42,174 bases of DNA from Rhizobium giardinii bv. giardinii H152 (GCF_000379605.1 NZ_KB902690.1:1-42174); one strand, 5' to 3'. Shown: positions 26,734 through 36,678, counted from the first letter of the stretch. A program made the numbers and translations. Notes: a model not told the origin generated them from the letters alone.

Positions 26734-26778
26734 TTGGAATCTCTCCTTTGAGATGACGGTCTTGCTTCGGCAGCCGCC

Positions 26779-27756
26779 TTAGCTGCGGATGAACTCCAGC
26801 AGATCGGCGTTGATGATCTCTGGATGGGTGGTGCACATGCCGTGGGGCAGGCCCTGGTAGGTCTTGAGCGTGCCGTGCTTGAGCAACTTGGCCGCCAGCG
26901 GCGCGGAGTCGGCATAGGGAACGATCTGATCGTCGTCGCCGTGCATGACCAGCGTCGGCACCGTGATCTTTTGCAGGTCTTCGGTGAAATCCGTTTCGGA
27001 GAACGCCTTGATGCAGTCGTAGTGAGCCTTCGCTCCACCCATCATGCCCTGCCGCCACCAGTTTTCGATGACACCCTGGTTCACCTTTGCGCCGGGTCTG
27101 TTGAAGCCGTAGAACGGTCCCGTCGGAACATCGAGGAAGAACTGTGATCGGTTCGCGACGAGGGCGGCGCGAAAGCCATCGAAGACCTCGATCGGGAGGC
27201 CGCCAGGATTCTTGTCCGACTTTACCATGATCGGGGGGACCGCGCCGATTAGGACTGCTTTGGACACGCGTCCGGGTTTCGCGCGGGCGATATAGTGCGC
27301 GACCTCGCCGCCGCCCGTCGAGTGGCCGATGTGGACCGCATCCTCGAGATCGAGGGCGTCCGTCAGCGCCGCGACGTCGGCTGCATAGGTGTCCATCTCG
27401 TTCCCGGTCCAGGTCTGCGTGGATCGCCCATGGCCACGGCGGTCATGGGCGATGACGCGGTAGCCCTTGTCGAGGAAGGACATCATCTGGGCGTCCCAGT
27501 CATCGGCGCTGAGCGGCCAGCCGTGATGGAAGACGATGGGCTGGGCGTCGCGCGGCCCCCAGTCCTTGTAGAAGATTTCTGTTCCGTCACTGGTCTTGAT
27601 AAAGGACATGATCTTGTTCCCGAGTTGCGGTTGAGTTGTAGTGGTATGGGAATGTGCTGGTATTGGGAGGGCTATCGCAGCGACGGCCATACCGCCCGCA
27701 AGGAGGACGTCGCGCCGCGTGGCGTTCGCTGAGGGTGTGAAGGTACGATGGTCCAT
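26779..27756 (-). CDS. Exported alpha/beta hydrolase (non-heme chloroperoxidase-like)
   Basis: 325 residues from the ATG at 27756 (AGGAG 7 nt upstream). It has a Tat-like [11 protein letters not shown] signal, then the standard cytoplasmic-type domain beginning [19 protein letters not shown]. Catalytic triad candidates: Ser in GHSTGGGE, Asp in HGDDDQIVP and His in GLPHGM. Most relatives lack a signal, so this one has been redirected to the periplasm. A second, broken copy lies at 5470-5860. The substrate is unknown. Confidence 0.87.
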   Translation of the reverse strand: MDHRTFTPSANATRRDVLLAGGMAVAAIALPIPAHSHTTTTQPQLGNKIMSFIKTSDGTEIFYKDWGPRDAQPIVFHHGWPLSADDWDAQMMSFLDKGYRVIAHDRRGHGRSTQTWTGNEMDTYAADVAALTDALDLEDAVHIGHSTGGGEVAHYIARAKPGRVSKAVLIGAVPPIMVKSDKNPGGLPIEVFDGFRAALVANRSQFFLDVPTGPFYGFNRPGAKVNQGVIENWWRQGMMGGAKAHYDCIKAFSETDFTEDLQKITVPTLVMHGDDDQIVPYADSAPLAAKLLKHGTLKTYQGLPHGMCTTHPEIINADLLEFIRS

Positions 27757-27867
27757 GACTTTCTCCTGGGGGACATCGCCGCAGTTGTTCGACGGACATA
27801 CGCTGGACGAAAATGGACTTCCGGACGAGTTAAGCGTCGTAAATCGATGCAAATCCGAGAGGATGGG

Positions 27868-28437
27868 TCATTCCATGTCTCCGAGCACCCCACAGTCTCG
27901 CAGTTGTCGTTGCTCAGCCGCGACCGTGATTAGGGCGTGCGCGGCGAGCAAAGTGGATTCGTCGCTTTCACCCAAGATTAGCAGTCCCGCGCCAGCGCCG
28001 TCTGGCGCAAGGTCGAGATTCCGCCCCGGAACAAGTGCGACCGGCTTGCGGGCCATGAGAAGTGACTTGATGACGTGCGTTATTCCGCCATTATCATCGC
28101 CCCACATCGAGCCGGAGAAGCCGATACAGAATGCGGCGTCGAAGTCGTCGAGTTCGATCTGATCCAGGCTAAAGGTATCGGCCAGATCGTCCCTCGCGGC
28201 CCTGTCGTCCAAGAACCGTCTGGCCGCGTCGTCTTTTGAGACAGAGATGTTGCGTAAGTCTTCCAACATTACGGGGAACCCGCCGAGCGGCGTGGCAAGC
28301 GCCACCTCCGCCGGAAGGTCTTTGAACGCGTAGTAAGGCGGTGCAATCCTGGCGATCCGCAATTCCGTGTTCAGGGACCCATCACCGTCGTCCGCCGCAA
28401 GGACCATGAGAAAGCGGATGGGCGCATCTGAAGTCAT
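27868..28437 (-). CDS. DJ-1/PfpI-like protein lacking the nucleophile
   Basis: 189 residues. It aligns with DJ-1/PfpI proteins through PYYAFKDLPAEVALATPLGG, AARRFLDDRAARDDLADTF and the DDFDAAFCIGFSGSMWG region. The nucleophile segment, usually VCHAP, reads LVPGRNLDL, so the catalytic Cys is gone; a Cys lies instead at AAFCIGF. AGGAG lies 7 nt before the ATG. It is probably not a normal glyoxalase or deglycase; a binding role is possible. Sits between the regulator and hydrolase genes. Confidence 0.6.
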   Translation of the reverse strand: MTSDAPIRFLMVLAADDGDGSLNTELRIARIAPPYYAFKDLPAEVALATPLGGFPVMLEDLRNISVSKDDAARRFLDDRAARDDLADTFSLDQIELDDFDAAFCIGFSGSMWGDDNGGITHVIKSLLMARKPVALVPGRNLDLAPDGAGAGLLILGESDESTLLAAHALITVAAEQRQLRDCGVLGDME

Positions 28438-28521
28438 GGTTTTCTCCTGTAACAGGCAAGATGCCCGATCAGGATGGGAGGAGGCGAGTTGATATTTGTA
28501 AATCGATGTAAAGGACCAGTC

Positions 28522-31239
28522 CTAGCGGGACGCGGAAATCGGCTGTTCGTCAAAGAGTGGCACGGCCGAGATTTCCTTGTTCACGCGCTGCTCCCAGGCA
28601 ACTGATCCGTCCTTTCGTGCGATCTCAAGTGCCAGCCGCAAGCTGTCCTCGGCGCTGAACATGCTGTCTGTCGTTCCTTGGCGAAGGAGGACAGTGGCCC
28701 TGACGCGATAGAGCTCGGCGAGACACCATCGCTCGCCCGAGGATTCGCAATGCGCTATCGCGGACTCTGCCATCTCCAGAGCGTCTGTGTGCCTTCCCTG
28801 TGCTGCCAGTGCCTGCGCCGCAATGGACTGGAAGAAAGTCATGAACAGCAAGAAGCCCGATTTGCGAAGGATCGCCATACTCGGCATCAGTTGTTGGAGG
28901 CAGGCGTCCGTGCGGCCAGCCCGCAGGTGAAGTTCGGCTTTGAAACAATCCGCGTAACAGTTCCAAACGTCGAGCGAAAGCGCCTTGGTGTGGTCCTTCA
29001 ACATTCCGATGTAGCGAGTGGCAAGTGCCTCATCGCCCGACAGGAGGCTCAGCGGGCATGCCGCCTCAGCGAGTACGTTGCAAAGAGAAAGGTCGTGTCG
29101 GATGTTGATGGCGTACTGGACTGCCTCTTCGACTTCTCGAAGGGCGTTGTCTTCCTCCCCGAGCAGCCAAAGCGCCCGGGCGAGTATGATGCGGCCCGTG
29201 ACCCTTTGGTCAAACTGGAACCGGATCGAATGATGCCGCTCCGGCAGGGCCTCGTATTCCTGGAGCATCTGGCGGAGTTGGTCTCGGGTCTCTGCCTGAC
29301 GGCCAAGCCAATGTAACGTCGCTCCGCGCATCCGCTTGCCGACGATCGCGTCGGTGCGATCAGAAGACGACGCTGCGAGGATACTAAAGCGATCCGCATA
29401 CTCGAAACCGAGGCGAGGTTCGGCGCGATTGATCGCGTCAACCCAGAGTGCCCATATGGCCCGGAGCTGATGGTCAACGTCGCCGATCTCCTCCGCTATC
29501 GCTAGTGCGGTCGTCCACGCGGCAACGCCGTGTTCCGGCGCCGCGGTTGCGCGCATCTGGGGCCATCCCAACGCCGCGTACAGCTTCATGCGGCTTCGTT
29601 CGTCCAAGCCGGGCCTGTTCTCCAGATAGCTGATCGCATGGGTGACAGCGACCAGGCATTCGTCCAGCAGCGAGAGCCTGAAGAAAAGGGGCAGGGCGGA
29701 GACGGTCAGCCGCACGCCGAGCGAGGGGTCGCCTGCTCTGCCGAATGCCCAATCAAGGACCGCCCGCATACTTCCGACCTGTTGTGCGTAGTCCCTTGTC
29801 CAGTCGGACAAGGGACTGGAATAGAGTTCGTGCTCTCCCCGCTCGAACATCGCGGTCAGGTACTCCGCCAAGCGCGTCATCGTAGCCGTGGTCTCGCCCG
29901 CCTCTCCGAGTTTCTGCCATGCGTAAAGTCTCGTAGTGCCGAGGAGGCGGTAGCGGGTCTCGCCCTGGGAAGCGTCTGCAACGACAAGCGATTTGGCGAC
30001 CAAGGCCGCGATTAGTTCTTCGGTATCACGATCGGCGAGGACGCTGGAGGCTGCATCGTTCGTGAACCATCCGGGGAAGACCGAAAGCTCGCACACGGCT
30101 GCCCGCTCTGGTTGCGACAGTATCGTATAACTCCAGTCTAGTGTCGCGCGCAGTGTCTGGTGCCGTGGCAGAGCCGTTCGGCGGCCGCGGGTCAGCACCC
30201 GGAAGCAGTCTGTGAGGGAAGTGGCAAGGGCCGCGATGCCAATAGTCTCGAGGCGGCCGGCGGCCAGTTCGATCGCGAGGGCGATGCCGTCAAGACGGGC
30301 GCAGATTTCGGCGACGTGCGGCGCGTCAGCGTCGCTCAGTTTGTAGCCGCCAAGGCAGGCGTCGGCGCGGTCGACGAACAACTGCACTGCAGGAAACCTT
30401 AGCGCGTCGCGCGCTGTTGGAGCGGATAGAGGCGTGTCCAGCGGCGGAAGACGGTTGACCCGTTCGCCTGTGGCGCGGAGCGGTTCGCGGCTCGTAGCCA
30501 ATATTCGAAGTCCCGGTGCCCGCGAAAGAACCTCTTCCACGAAACTGGCTACGCTCTCCACGACATGCTCGCAACTATCGAGAACCATGAGAACGTCTCG
30601 TGACCCAAAATGTGCGGAGATATCGAGGACAATGTTTTCGGATCGGGCAAGGACACCGATGGCCGAGGCAACCACCGTCGGTACGAGTCTTGGGTTGGCG
30701 ACTTCGGACAGGTCTATCCACACGATCTCTGACAAACAGCGGTCCGGCGAGGTGACCGCCCTTGCGACCGTGGACTTTCCGATACCCCCTGGGCCAACGA
30801 CCGTAAGGAGCCGGGCTTTGGAAATCTGCGTCTCGATCGATGAGATAGTTTCCTCGCGGCCAAATATGCGCGAGATGGCCCGGTCGGGCGCGCCTGGGAC
30901 AGCGGCGAGTTCTACGGCGGCCCGTTGCTCTTTTCGCACCTGGGCGACGAATGTGTATCCACGCCCTGGAATATTCGCGATGAACTGAGGCTCCCTCTGG
31001 GTATCACCCAATGCTTTACGAAGAGCGGAGATGTGTACACGCAGGTTCGCCTCTTCCACGAACGTGTCGGGCCAGACGTGCTTAACAATCTGCGAGTTCG
31101 TCCGGAGTTCACCTGCATGCGTAGCGAGATGGATCAACACGTCTATGGCGCGGCTGCCCAGCGGGATGGTAACGCCATTACGCAGGAGGATGCGTCTGTT
31201 AGCGTTAATCGTGAACGGTCCGAATACGAGCTCTTCCAC
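28522..31239 (-). CDS. Large winged-helix/NB-ARC/TPR transcriptional regulator
   Basis: About 905 residues from a GTG at 31239 with AAGGA 7 nt upstream; the frame is open further upstream but without conserved sequence. An OmpR-type DNA-binding wing covers residues 2-100 (EELVFGPFTIN to GRGYTFVAQV). A STAND/NB-ARC ATPase follows with Walker A GPGGIGKST (149-157) and Walker B MVLDSCEH, then TPR-like helices to the end. This architecture suggests ATP-dependent activation by a ligand. It is upstream of and co-oriented with the DJ-1-like, hydrolase and MBL genes, which it may control. Confidence 0.85.
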   Translation of the reverse strand: MEELVFGPFTINANRRILLRNGVTIPLGSRAIDVLIHLATHAGELRTNSQIVKHVWPDTFVEEANLRVHISALRKALGDTQREPQFIANIPGRGYTFVAQVRKEQRAAVELAAVPGAPDRAISRIFGREETISSIETQISKARLLTVVGPGGIGKSTVARAVTSPDRCLSEIVWIDLSEVANPRLVPTVVASAIGVLARSENIVLDISAHFGSRDVLMVLDSCEHVVESVASFVEEVLSRAPGLRILATSREPLRATGERVNRLPPLDTPLSAPTARDALRFPAVQLFVDRADACLGGYKLSDADAPHVAEICARLDGIALAIELAAGRLETIGIAALATSLTDCFRVLTRGRRTALPRHQTLRATLDWSYTILSQPERAAVCELSVFPGWFTNDAASSVLADRDTEELIAALVAKSLVVADASQGETRYRLLGTTRLYAWQKLGEAGETTATMTRLAEYLTAMFERGEHELYSSPLSDWTRDYAQQVGSMRAVLDWAFGRAGDPSLGVRLTVSALPLFFRLSLLDECLVAVTHAISYLENRPGLDERSRMKLYAALGWPQMRATAAPEHGVAAWTTALAIAEEIGDVDHQLRAIWALWVDAINRAEPRLGFEYADRFSILAASSSDRTDAIVGKRMRGATLHWLGRQAETRDQLRQMLQEYEALPERHHSIRFQFDQRVTGRIILARALWLLGEEDNALREVEEAVQYAINIRHDLSLCNVLAEAACPLSLLSGDEALATRYIGMLKDHTKALSLDVWNCYADCFKAELHLRAGRTDACLQQLMPSMAILRKSGFLLFMTFFQSIAAQALAAQGRHTDALEMAESAIAHCESSGERWCLAELYRVRATVLLRQGTTDSMFSAEDSLRLALEIARKDGSVAWEQRVNKEISAVPLFDEQPISASR

Positions 31240-31435
31240 GCAACGTTCCTTTGCGATGCGCGGGGATTTTGCATAACACGGCGATCTGGTGTCAATGGAA
31301 AGTGTCTTCGTGGCGCGGAAGAGCGTCGACGCTGACGAAGCTTGGACCCGTTTCTGTGCCGGCAATGGCTGGCGGAAGGGTACGACGGAGTGTCGACGAG
31401 TGTCCACCCACGTCGCCTTAGGTCAGAAAACTGTT

Positions 31436-32401
31436 TCAGAGCCAGCCGGCTTTCTTGAACCTGTAGAACAGGATACCGCAAAGCGTGACGATGACAGAGA
31501 GGACCACGAAATATCCGTAGCGGCTTTCAAGCTCTGGCATGTGCTGGAAGTTCATCCCGTAGATGCCAGCGATGGCTGTGGGTACGGCGAGGATCGCCGC
31601 CCATGCGGCGAGCTGTCTTGTGATTGTTCCCTGGCGTTGCTGTTCGAGCAGGTTACTGGCCTCGAAGACCGAGGTAATGACATCGCGTAGGCCTGCCATC
31701 ATCGTTTCCACGCGCTTGACGTGGTCGAGAACGTCCCTGAAGTATGGCTTCGCGTTCTCGTCGACGCACGGGAGTTCGAGATGGGTCAGCTTCCCCACGA
31801 CTTCGGCCATCGGACCCAGCACGCGCTGGAACAGGATGACCTGTCGTCGCATCCTGAATATGCGCCTGATCTGCTCCCGCTCCAGGAACGAGATCAGCAT
31901 GTGCTTTTCCATGGCGAGGACGTTGTCTTCCATCTTCTCCACCATCGGCAGGTAACCGTCGACGATGAAGTCGATGATGGCGTGAAGGACGTAGTCCGGC
32001 CCGTGTTTCAGAAGGTTAGGGGACTGTTCGAGCTGCTCGCGAAGTTCCTTGTGGGCACGCGCGGAACCATGTCTCACGGTGACGACATGGTGCCTGCCGA
32101 CGAAGATACAGGTCTCGCCATAGACAATCTTGTCGCCCTCGAGATGCGCGGTCTTGGCTATGACGAAGAGTTGTTCGCCGTAGACGTCGACCTTGGGGAC
32201 CTGACGGCCGTTCAGCGCGTCCTCCAGGGCGAGCGGATGAAACCCGAACATCGCCTTGAGGCTGGCCATCTCCTCGGGCGTCGGATCAGTGAGGCCGATC
32301 CAAGCGAACTCTCCGTCTTTTTGTTCGTACAGTTGTTCGCCAAGCGGTAGTTCTTCGACACGCTTGCCGTCGCGGTAGATGTATGAGGCGATGACTGTCA
32401 T
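31436..32401 (-). CDS. corA: CorA-family Mg2+/Co2+ transporter
   Basis: Divalent-cation channel, 321 residues. Long N-terminal cytoplasmic part and two C-terminal helices with the YGMN filter motif (GMNFQHMPEL loop) between them. The ribosome site is weak (GGATT). Separated by about 196 nt from the regulator gene downstream; no sign of joint regulation. Confidence 0.93.
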   Translation of the reverse strand: MTVIASYIYRDGKRVEELPLGEQLYEQKDGEFAWIGLTDPTPEEMASLKAMFGFHPLALEDALNGRQVPKVDVYGEQLFVIAKTAHLEGDKIVYGETCIFVGRHHVVTVRHGSARAHKELREQLEQSPNLLKHGPDYVLHAIIDFIVDGYLPMVEKMEDNVLAMEKHMLISFLEREQIRRIFRMRRQVILFQRVLGPMAEVVGKLTHLELPCVDENAKPYFRDVLDHVKRVETMMAGLRDVITSVFEASNLLEQQRQGTITRQLAAWAAILAVPTAIAGIYGMNFQHMPELESRYGYFVVLSVIVTLCGILFYRFKKAGWL

Positions 32402-32498
32402 TGGAATCCAGTTGCGGTCGCTGTGAAGTGATCGATGTTAATTCTTGGTCGGTGAGGAGCCGCGGCATGTAGCTCCAGCTTCCAGGTTGTCCCGTGGA

Positions 32499-33461
32499 TC
32501 ATCGATTCTGCGGTCGGAGCCGCCCGATCAAGGGTGCTGAGGCGTGCACGAGGACAATGGTCACGCCGCCGATCAATATGGCCAACACGGCCTGGATCGC
32601 GGATGTCGTAGTCCAGTGCAGGACCTCAGAGAGGTAGGCGGATACGGTGCTGACCCCCCCAGCTATCCCTTCGATGACGTGTTCCGGACCGTGGTAGCCC
32701 AGTTCGGTCATCCCGTGTACGAGAATGCTTCCTCCTACCCAGAGCATGGCTGCCGTGCCGATCATGGCGAGTATACTGAGAAACACCGGGACGCCGACGA
32801 CCAGGCCACGCCCGAACGCTCTTAGAAGGCCGACCGAAGAACCAGCGAGGGCTAGCCCCGCATCGTCCGCCTTCACGATGAGGGCGACGACGCCGTAGAC
32901 GGCCAGGGTGATAAGGATGCCGACTGACGCCAGGACCGCCGCCTGCGTATAGATATTCGAGGCGGCGACGTTGGCGAGCGTCAACGCCATTATTTCGGCG
33001 GAGAGTATGAAATCCGTCCTTATCGCGCCCGAAACTTTCTGGTTTTCCAAAGCGACCGGATCGGAAGTTCCCGACACCGCGGCCTCGTGTGCGTGGGCGT
33101 CGTGAGGCATGACGGCCTCGTATAGCTTTTCGGCACCTTCGTAGCAGAGATAGACGCCGCCGACCATCAGGAGCGGCGTGATCGCCCATGGCGCGAAATA
33201 GCCAAAGAATATTCCGGCCGGCAGAAGGTAGAGAAGCTTGTTCTTCAAGGACCCGAGCGCAATCTTGGCGATGATCGGCAGTTCCCGCGCCGGGGACAGG
33301 CCGACCACGTATCTCGGTGTCACCGCCGCGTCGTCGATCACGACCCCGGCTGCTTTGGCCCCTGTCTTCGCCGTTTGGGCGGCGACGTCGTCCAGAGACG
33401 CGGCCGCTAGCTTCGCGATTGCGGCGACGTCGTCGAGGAGTGCGATCAGTCCGGTTGCCAT
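32499..33461 (-). CDS. DUF808 inner-membrane protein (YedI-like)
   Basis: 320 residues from the ATG at 33461. It begins LIALLDDVAAIAKLAAASLDDVA and has about six helices with the family pattern PRYVVGLSPARELPIIAKIA and DFILSAEIMALTLANV. DUF808 proteins have no established function. The gene is divergent from the antiporter remnant at 33619. Confidence 0.88.
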   Translation of the reverse strand: MATGLIALLDDVAAIAKLAAASLDDVAAQTAKTGAKAAGVVIDDAAVTPRYVVGLSPARELPIIAKIALGSLKNKLLYLLPAGIFFGYFAPWAITPLLMVGGVYLCYEGAEKLYEAVMPHDAHAHEAAVSGTSDPVALENQKVSGAIRTDFILSAEIMALTLANVAASNIYTQAAVLASVGILITLAVYGVVALIVKADDAGLALAGSSVGLLRAFGRGLVVGVPVFLSILAMIGTAAMLWVGGSILVHGMTELGYHGPEHVIEGIAGGVSTVSAYLSEVLHWTTTSAIQAVLAILIGGVTIVLVHASAPLIGRLRPQNR

Positions 33462-33618
33462 ATGATTTCCCAATTCGTTCAGCTGCAAGGGGATATCGGT
33501 TGCCTTGCAAGGTTGTCCAGCCCGACATTTCTTCTGGCGTGAGATAAAGCTCGCCGCCAATTGCCTGCAACGTTTCGGTCGCAAATGCGTTCAGTGGATA
33601 TCTGAAGGCGGAGAGACC

Positions 33619-34100
33619 ATGGACACTTTTATCGTCACGCTTTCCGTCCTCGGCGTGGTTGTCCACCTGACACCATGGCTGCCGATGGTGCTGAAGCGCC
33701 TTCCACTTTCACTTCCCATCCTCTGCCTCCTCATCGGCATGCTCCTCGCGTGGTCTCCCTATCCACTCCTTCCCAGCTTCAACCCCCTCGAAAGCCGGGC
33801 CTTCACGGAGCGCATGACCGAAGTCGTCGTCATCATCGCTCTGATGGGAGCTGGCCTAAAACTAGACCGGCCGATCGGTCTGGCAAGATGGAGAACGACG
33901 TGGCGGCTCCTGGGCATGCGCCATGCCACTGACGATCGTCGCCATCGCGGGCCTCGGCTACTACATCCTCGATCTCGACATCGCGTCGGCTCTATTGCTC
34001 GGAGCGAGCGCTCGCCCCGACAGACCCTGTGCTTGCAAGCGATATCTAGGTCGGACCACCGAAGACCGGCGAAGAGGACGAGGTGCGACTGGATTTGCGA
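33619..34100 (+). pseudogene. Na+/H+ antiporter (CPA1) N-terminal remnant
   Basis: The ATG with GGCGGAGAG upstream begins a CPA1 antiporter (LPLSLPILCLLIGMLLAW, ALMGAGLKLDRPIG). A frameshift near 33920 moves MPLTIVAIAGLGYYILDLDI to a second frame, a further shift gives LAPTDPVLASDI, and a TAG stands where Gln is expected before VGPPKTGEEDE. Sequence is lost after about 34100, where an opposite-strand remnant begins. Confidence 0.7.
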
Positions 34101-34105
34101 GTTCA

Positions 34106-34420
34106 TCAGCAGCGCTGGTCGATGCCGGCGAAATCGACGAGGTGCTTCCGCCACAGCGCGCGGACCTCGCCCATTTCGCTTCGCTCGGTTTTGCCGACCG
34201 CGAGTTTACCGACATCGATCCCGTTGTCCGCAGTCGCGATTAGCTTCACCAATGGATTGTTGTCGAGAACACGGTCGGTGGTGATCAGGGTGAAGGTGGA
34301 GTTCGGCGGAGCTTTTGCGACCGCGTCCTTGAGCCGTTGGAGAATCGAAAACTTTTCCGGCGCCCGTGGCAGTCAGCATGCCGGCCGCTAGTCGGTGTCG
34401 GGCCAACATCGCGTCCAAAA
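34106..34420 (-). pseudogene. Unidentified remnant, frameshifted
   Basis: From an ATG near 34410, MLARHRLAAGMLTATGAG shifts frame into FSILQRLKDAVAKAPPN, then STFTLITTDRVLDNN and GEVRALWRKHLVDFAGIDQRC with a stop at 34106-34108. Codon use is coding-like; no family recognised. It abuts the antiporter remnant tail to tail. The 34440-34675 stretch beyond it shows no gene. Confidence 0.4.
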
Positions 34421-34675
34421 ACCTCCGCCGTGACTACCGTCTTAGGCGAAGCTAAAAGTTACGTTTCCCCATAACACTCCGTACGAAGCAACGCCGCACA
34501 ACGGGTTGAAAACGGGTTTCACGCGCTACGGAAAAATTGGGGTTCTCGTTGCGGATGTTTTTGGTTCGTTTGGGAATCATTAGAGTTCGTTTTTCATGAG
34601 AAATGGACCTTGCCTCGACAACCTAACAAAAGTTCCATAACAAACCTTATCCAACTTGGATATGTAGCCGGGTGG

Positions 34676-35785
34676 GTTCAAGGATGAACTGCGACTTGCA
34701 ATAGATAACAACGGCTTATCGCTTGCAAGGAACGTGACATGAAACGCACCTACTCCCAGATTGACATGGACGAACGCCGCAAGATCGCGCGCTGGCGTAC
34801 GGCTGGAATCAGCGTTGACGTAATCGCCGAGAAACTCGGACGGCATCGCTCGACGATTTTCCGCGAGCTCAGACGCAATACGTTTGAGGATCGTGATTTG
34901 CCGGACCTCAACGGCTACTACTGCGTGACGGCGAATGCGATGGCACGTGAGCGACGTGCCAGGCTGCGTAAGCTTGCGCGGTTCTCGCATCTGCGTCAGT
35001 CGGTGATCGACCGCATCCTGCATGGCTGGTCACCGCAGCAGATTGCCGGCCGGATGCGGCTGGAGCGGCATCCGATCTCTGTCAGTCATTAGACGATCTA
35101 CAAGTTCGCCTATTCAGCGGACGGCCATGCGATCAAGCTGTGGCGACATCTGCCGGAACATCGTGCCAGACGCCGGCCGCGGCATGCCAGGCGCCGTCAT
35201 GGCCGGCGTTTTAGCCCGGAGGTCAACATTCTCTATCGCCCCGACGTCGTCGCTGAACGCAAGCAGTTCGGGCACTGGGAATGCGACCTCATCCAGTTCC
35301 GCAAGAAGTTCGGAAACGCCAACGTGACGTCGCTGGTCGAACGGGTCAGCCGGTTCGCCGTCTTGCTGCGCAACAACGACCGGCAATCGAGGCCGGTGAT
35401 GGACGGCCTGATCCAGGTACTCCAATCCCTGCCCCACCTCGCCCGTCGCTCGATCACCTTCGACCGTGGCACCGAATTCACCGACTGGCCCTACCTGCAG
35501 GCAAGCATCGGAACGCAGACATGGTTTTGCGATCCGCAATCGCCCTGGCAGAAAGGCACCGTCGAAAACACCAACGGACGGGCCAGGAAATGGCTTTCGA
35601 GAGAGGTCAACCCCCTGTCGCTCAGCGACCGCGATCTCACCGAGATCTGCAATCACCTGAACGCAACGCCACGCAAATGCCTGGGCTACAAAACACCGGC
35701 AGAAGTCTTCCGCCAGAAACTCCTCGCCCAAATCAGGCGCACCGGTTAGCCTATATCAGCCCGCAAGTCGCGGTTCGCCATGAAC
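34676..35785 (+). mobile_element. IS30-family insertion sequence
   Basis: About 1.1 kb, the usual IS30 size. Imperfect terminal inverted repeats of about 23-24 bp are visible: left 34676-34699 and right 35763-35785 share the core GCGACTTGC plus GTTCA and GAAC blocks. One transposase gene lies inside. Its right end adjoins ISNCY transposase sequence; I could not define target duplications. Confidence 0.75.
34739..35749 (+). pseudogene. IS30 transposase with in-frame amber codon
   Basis: DDE transposase, 336 codons. Helix-turn-helix RTAGISVDVIAEKLGRHRSTI at the start; catalytic acids in HWECDLI, DRGTEF and GTVENTNG. A single TAG at 35090-35092 replaces Glu in SHETIYKF; both sides are in the same frame with no other damage. 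Inactive unless the codon is suppressed. Confidence 0.85.
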
Positions 35786-35794
35786 TCACAACCA

Positions 35795-36019
35795 GCGGGT
35801 GACGCATGCGGCGATCACCGAGAACAAGCGGCTGAGTGATGTGCTGGCCTATATCAAGGAACCAGGATCAGCGACCAACGCCGAAAGAAGACCAACAGCG
35901 AGAAGATCGGCTACAGGCCGCGGGGCAGCAAGCCGGGTCGGCGAACGGATTTCATGAACGACCCGGCGGTGATTGCCCGGCGGCGACACGTGCTCTCCGA
36001 CCTCGATGCGACGGAATGA
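35795..36019 (+). pseudogene. ISNCY transposase, C-terminal fragment 1
   Basis: QRVTHAAITENKRLSDVLAY matches the C-terminal part of ISNCY-family transposases; after a frameshift it continues NSEKIGYRPRG, KPGRRTDFMNDPAVIARRR and ends DATE. It begins at the IS30 right end, so IS30 appears to have landed in it and the upstream part was later lost. Confidence 0.65.
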
Positions 36020-36055
36020 CTGGCTGCAACAACCGTCAAAGCCAAAGCCGGTTGG

Positions 36056-36232
36056 AGCGTCTCACCCTCCCCCTCCCTTCCCTTGCAACCCGGCCCGGTC
36101 GGGGGCTTGCCTCAGTGCAAGTGGAGATGTCGAGTGTCGCATTTCTAACTGGCTGACGAGTAAAAAGTGACATTTTAACTTTGCGCAACGGCGGCCATTT
36201 CAACCTGGCCGCCACACCTGTGTAGCGGGGTG
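36056..36232. repeat. ISNCY-end repeat, copy A
   Basis: About 175 bp resembling 37139-37330 (roughly three quarters identical by eye). It contains CCCTCCCTTCCCTTGCAACC and direct copies of an 18-bp motif at 36136-36153, 36167-36184 and 36193-36210 (GTGACATTTTAACTTTGC type). Confidence 0.65.
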
Positions 36233-36235
36233 TAG

Positions 36236-36357
36236 CCGGAAGACGGATTTCATGAACAATCCCGCAGTCATTGCCCGACGGCAAATGGCGCTCTCTCGCC
36301 TCGATGCCGCGGAGTTTTGCGCTGCCATGGCGGATTCGCTCAAGCACTCAGCCTAGA
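36236..36357 (+). pseudogene. ISNCY transposase, C-terminal fragment 2
   Basis: GRRTDFMNNPAVIARRQMAL continues SRLDAAEFCAAMADSLKHSA to a TAG. It repeats the end of fragment 1 but is not identical, so at least two ISNCY copies contributed. Confidence 0.55.
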
Positions 36358-36369
36358 GGCGCTTTCGGG

Positions 36370-36678
36370 TTATGCCGCTGTCGCCAACGGCTTCGCGCGC
36401 TCGATCCGCGCCAGTTCCTTGGGGCTGTGCATGGCATCCCATAAGTCGCTGCGCCGCTGCACATTGAGCCAGAAGTCCGGGCTGTTACCAAACACGCGCG
36501 CCAGGATCAGCGCGGTTGCCGCCGTCACGTTGCGGCGGTTGTTGCACAATTCGTTCACATGCTTGCGCTGCACGCCCATTGCCTCGGCCAAGGCCGCCTG
36601 CGTCAGGTCAAGCGGCTGCATGAATTCTTCCGTCAGGATTTCGCCGACCGTCGCCGGCTTACGCTTGGTCATCAGCAT
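36370..36678 (-). CDS. higA: HigA-type antitoxin
   Basis: XRE-family antitoxin, 102 residues. It has the HigA start VGEILTEEFMQPLDLTQAALAEAMGV, a helix-turn-helix to about residue 55 and LARVFGNSPDFWLNVQ. GAGGTG lies upstream and the gene starts 8 nt after the toxin stop. It neutralises HigB and represses the operon. Confidence 0.92.
   Translation of the reverse strand: MLMTKRKPATVGEILTEEFMQPLDLTQAALAEAMGVQRKHVNELCNNRRNVTAATALILARVFGNSPDFWLNVQRRSDLWDAMHSPKELARIERAKPLATAA

Noticed and set aside
28678..29316. Plus-strand frame inside the large regulator gene
   Set aside because: No start signal or motif; it lies antisense to the TPR part of the regulator.
22746..35092. Stop-codon reassignment as an explanation for in-frame TGA and TAG
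   Set aside because: Intact neighbouring genes end normally in TAA, TAG and TGA, and the affected genes carry other damage or belong to IS debris.
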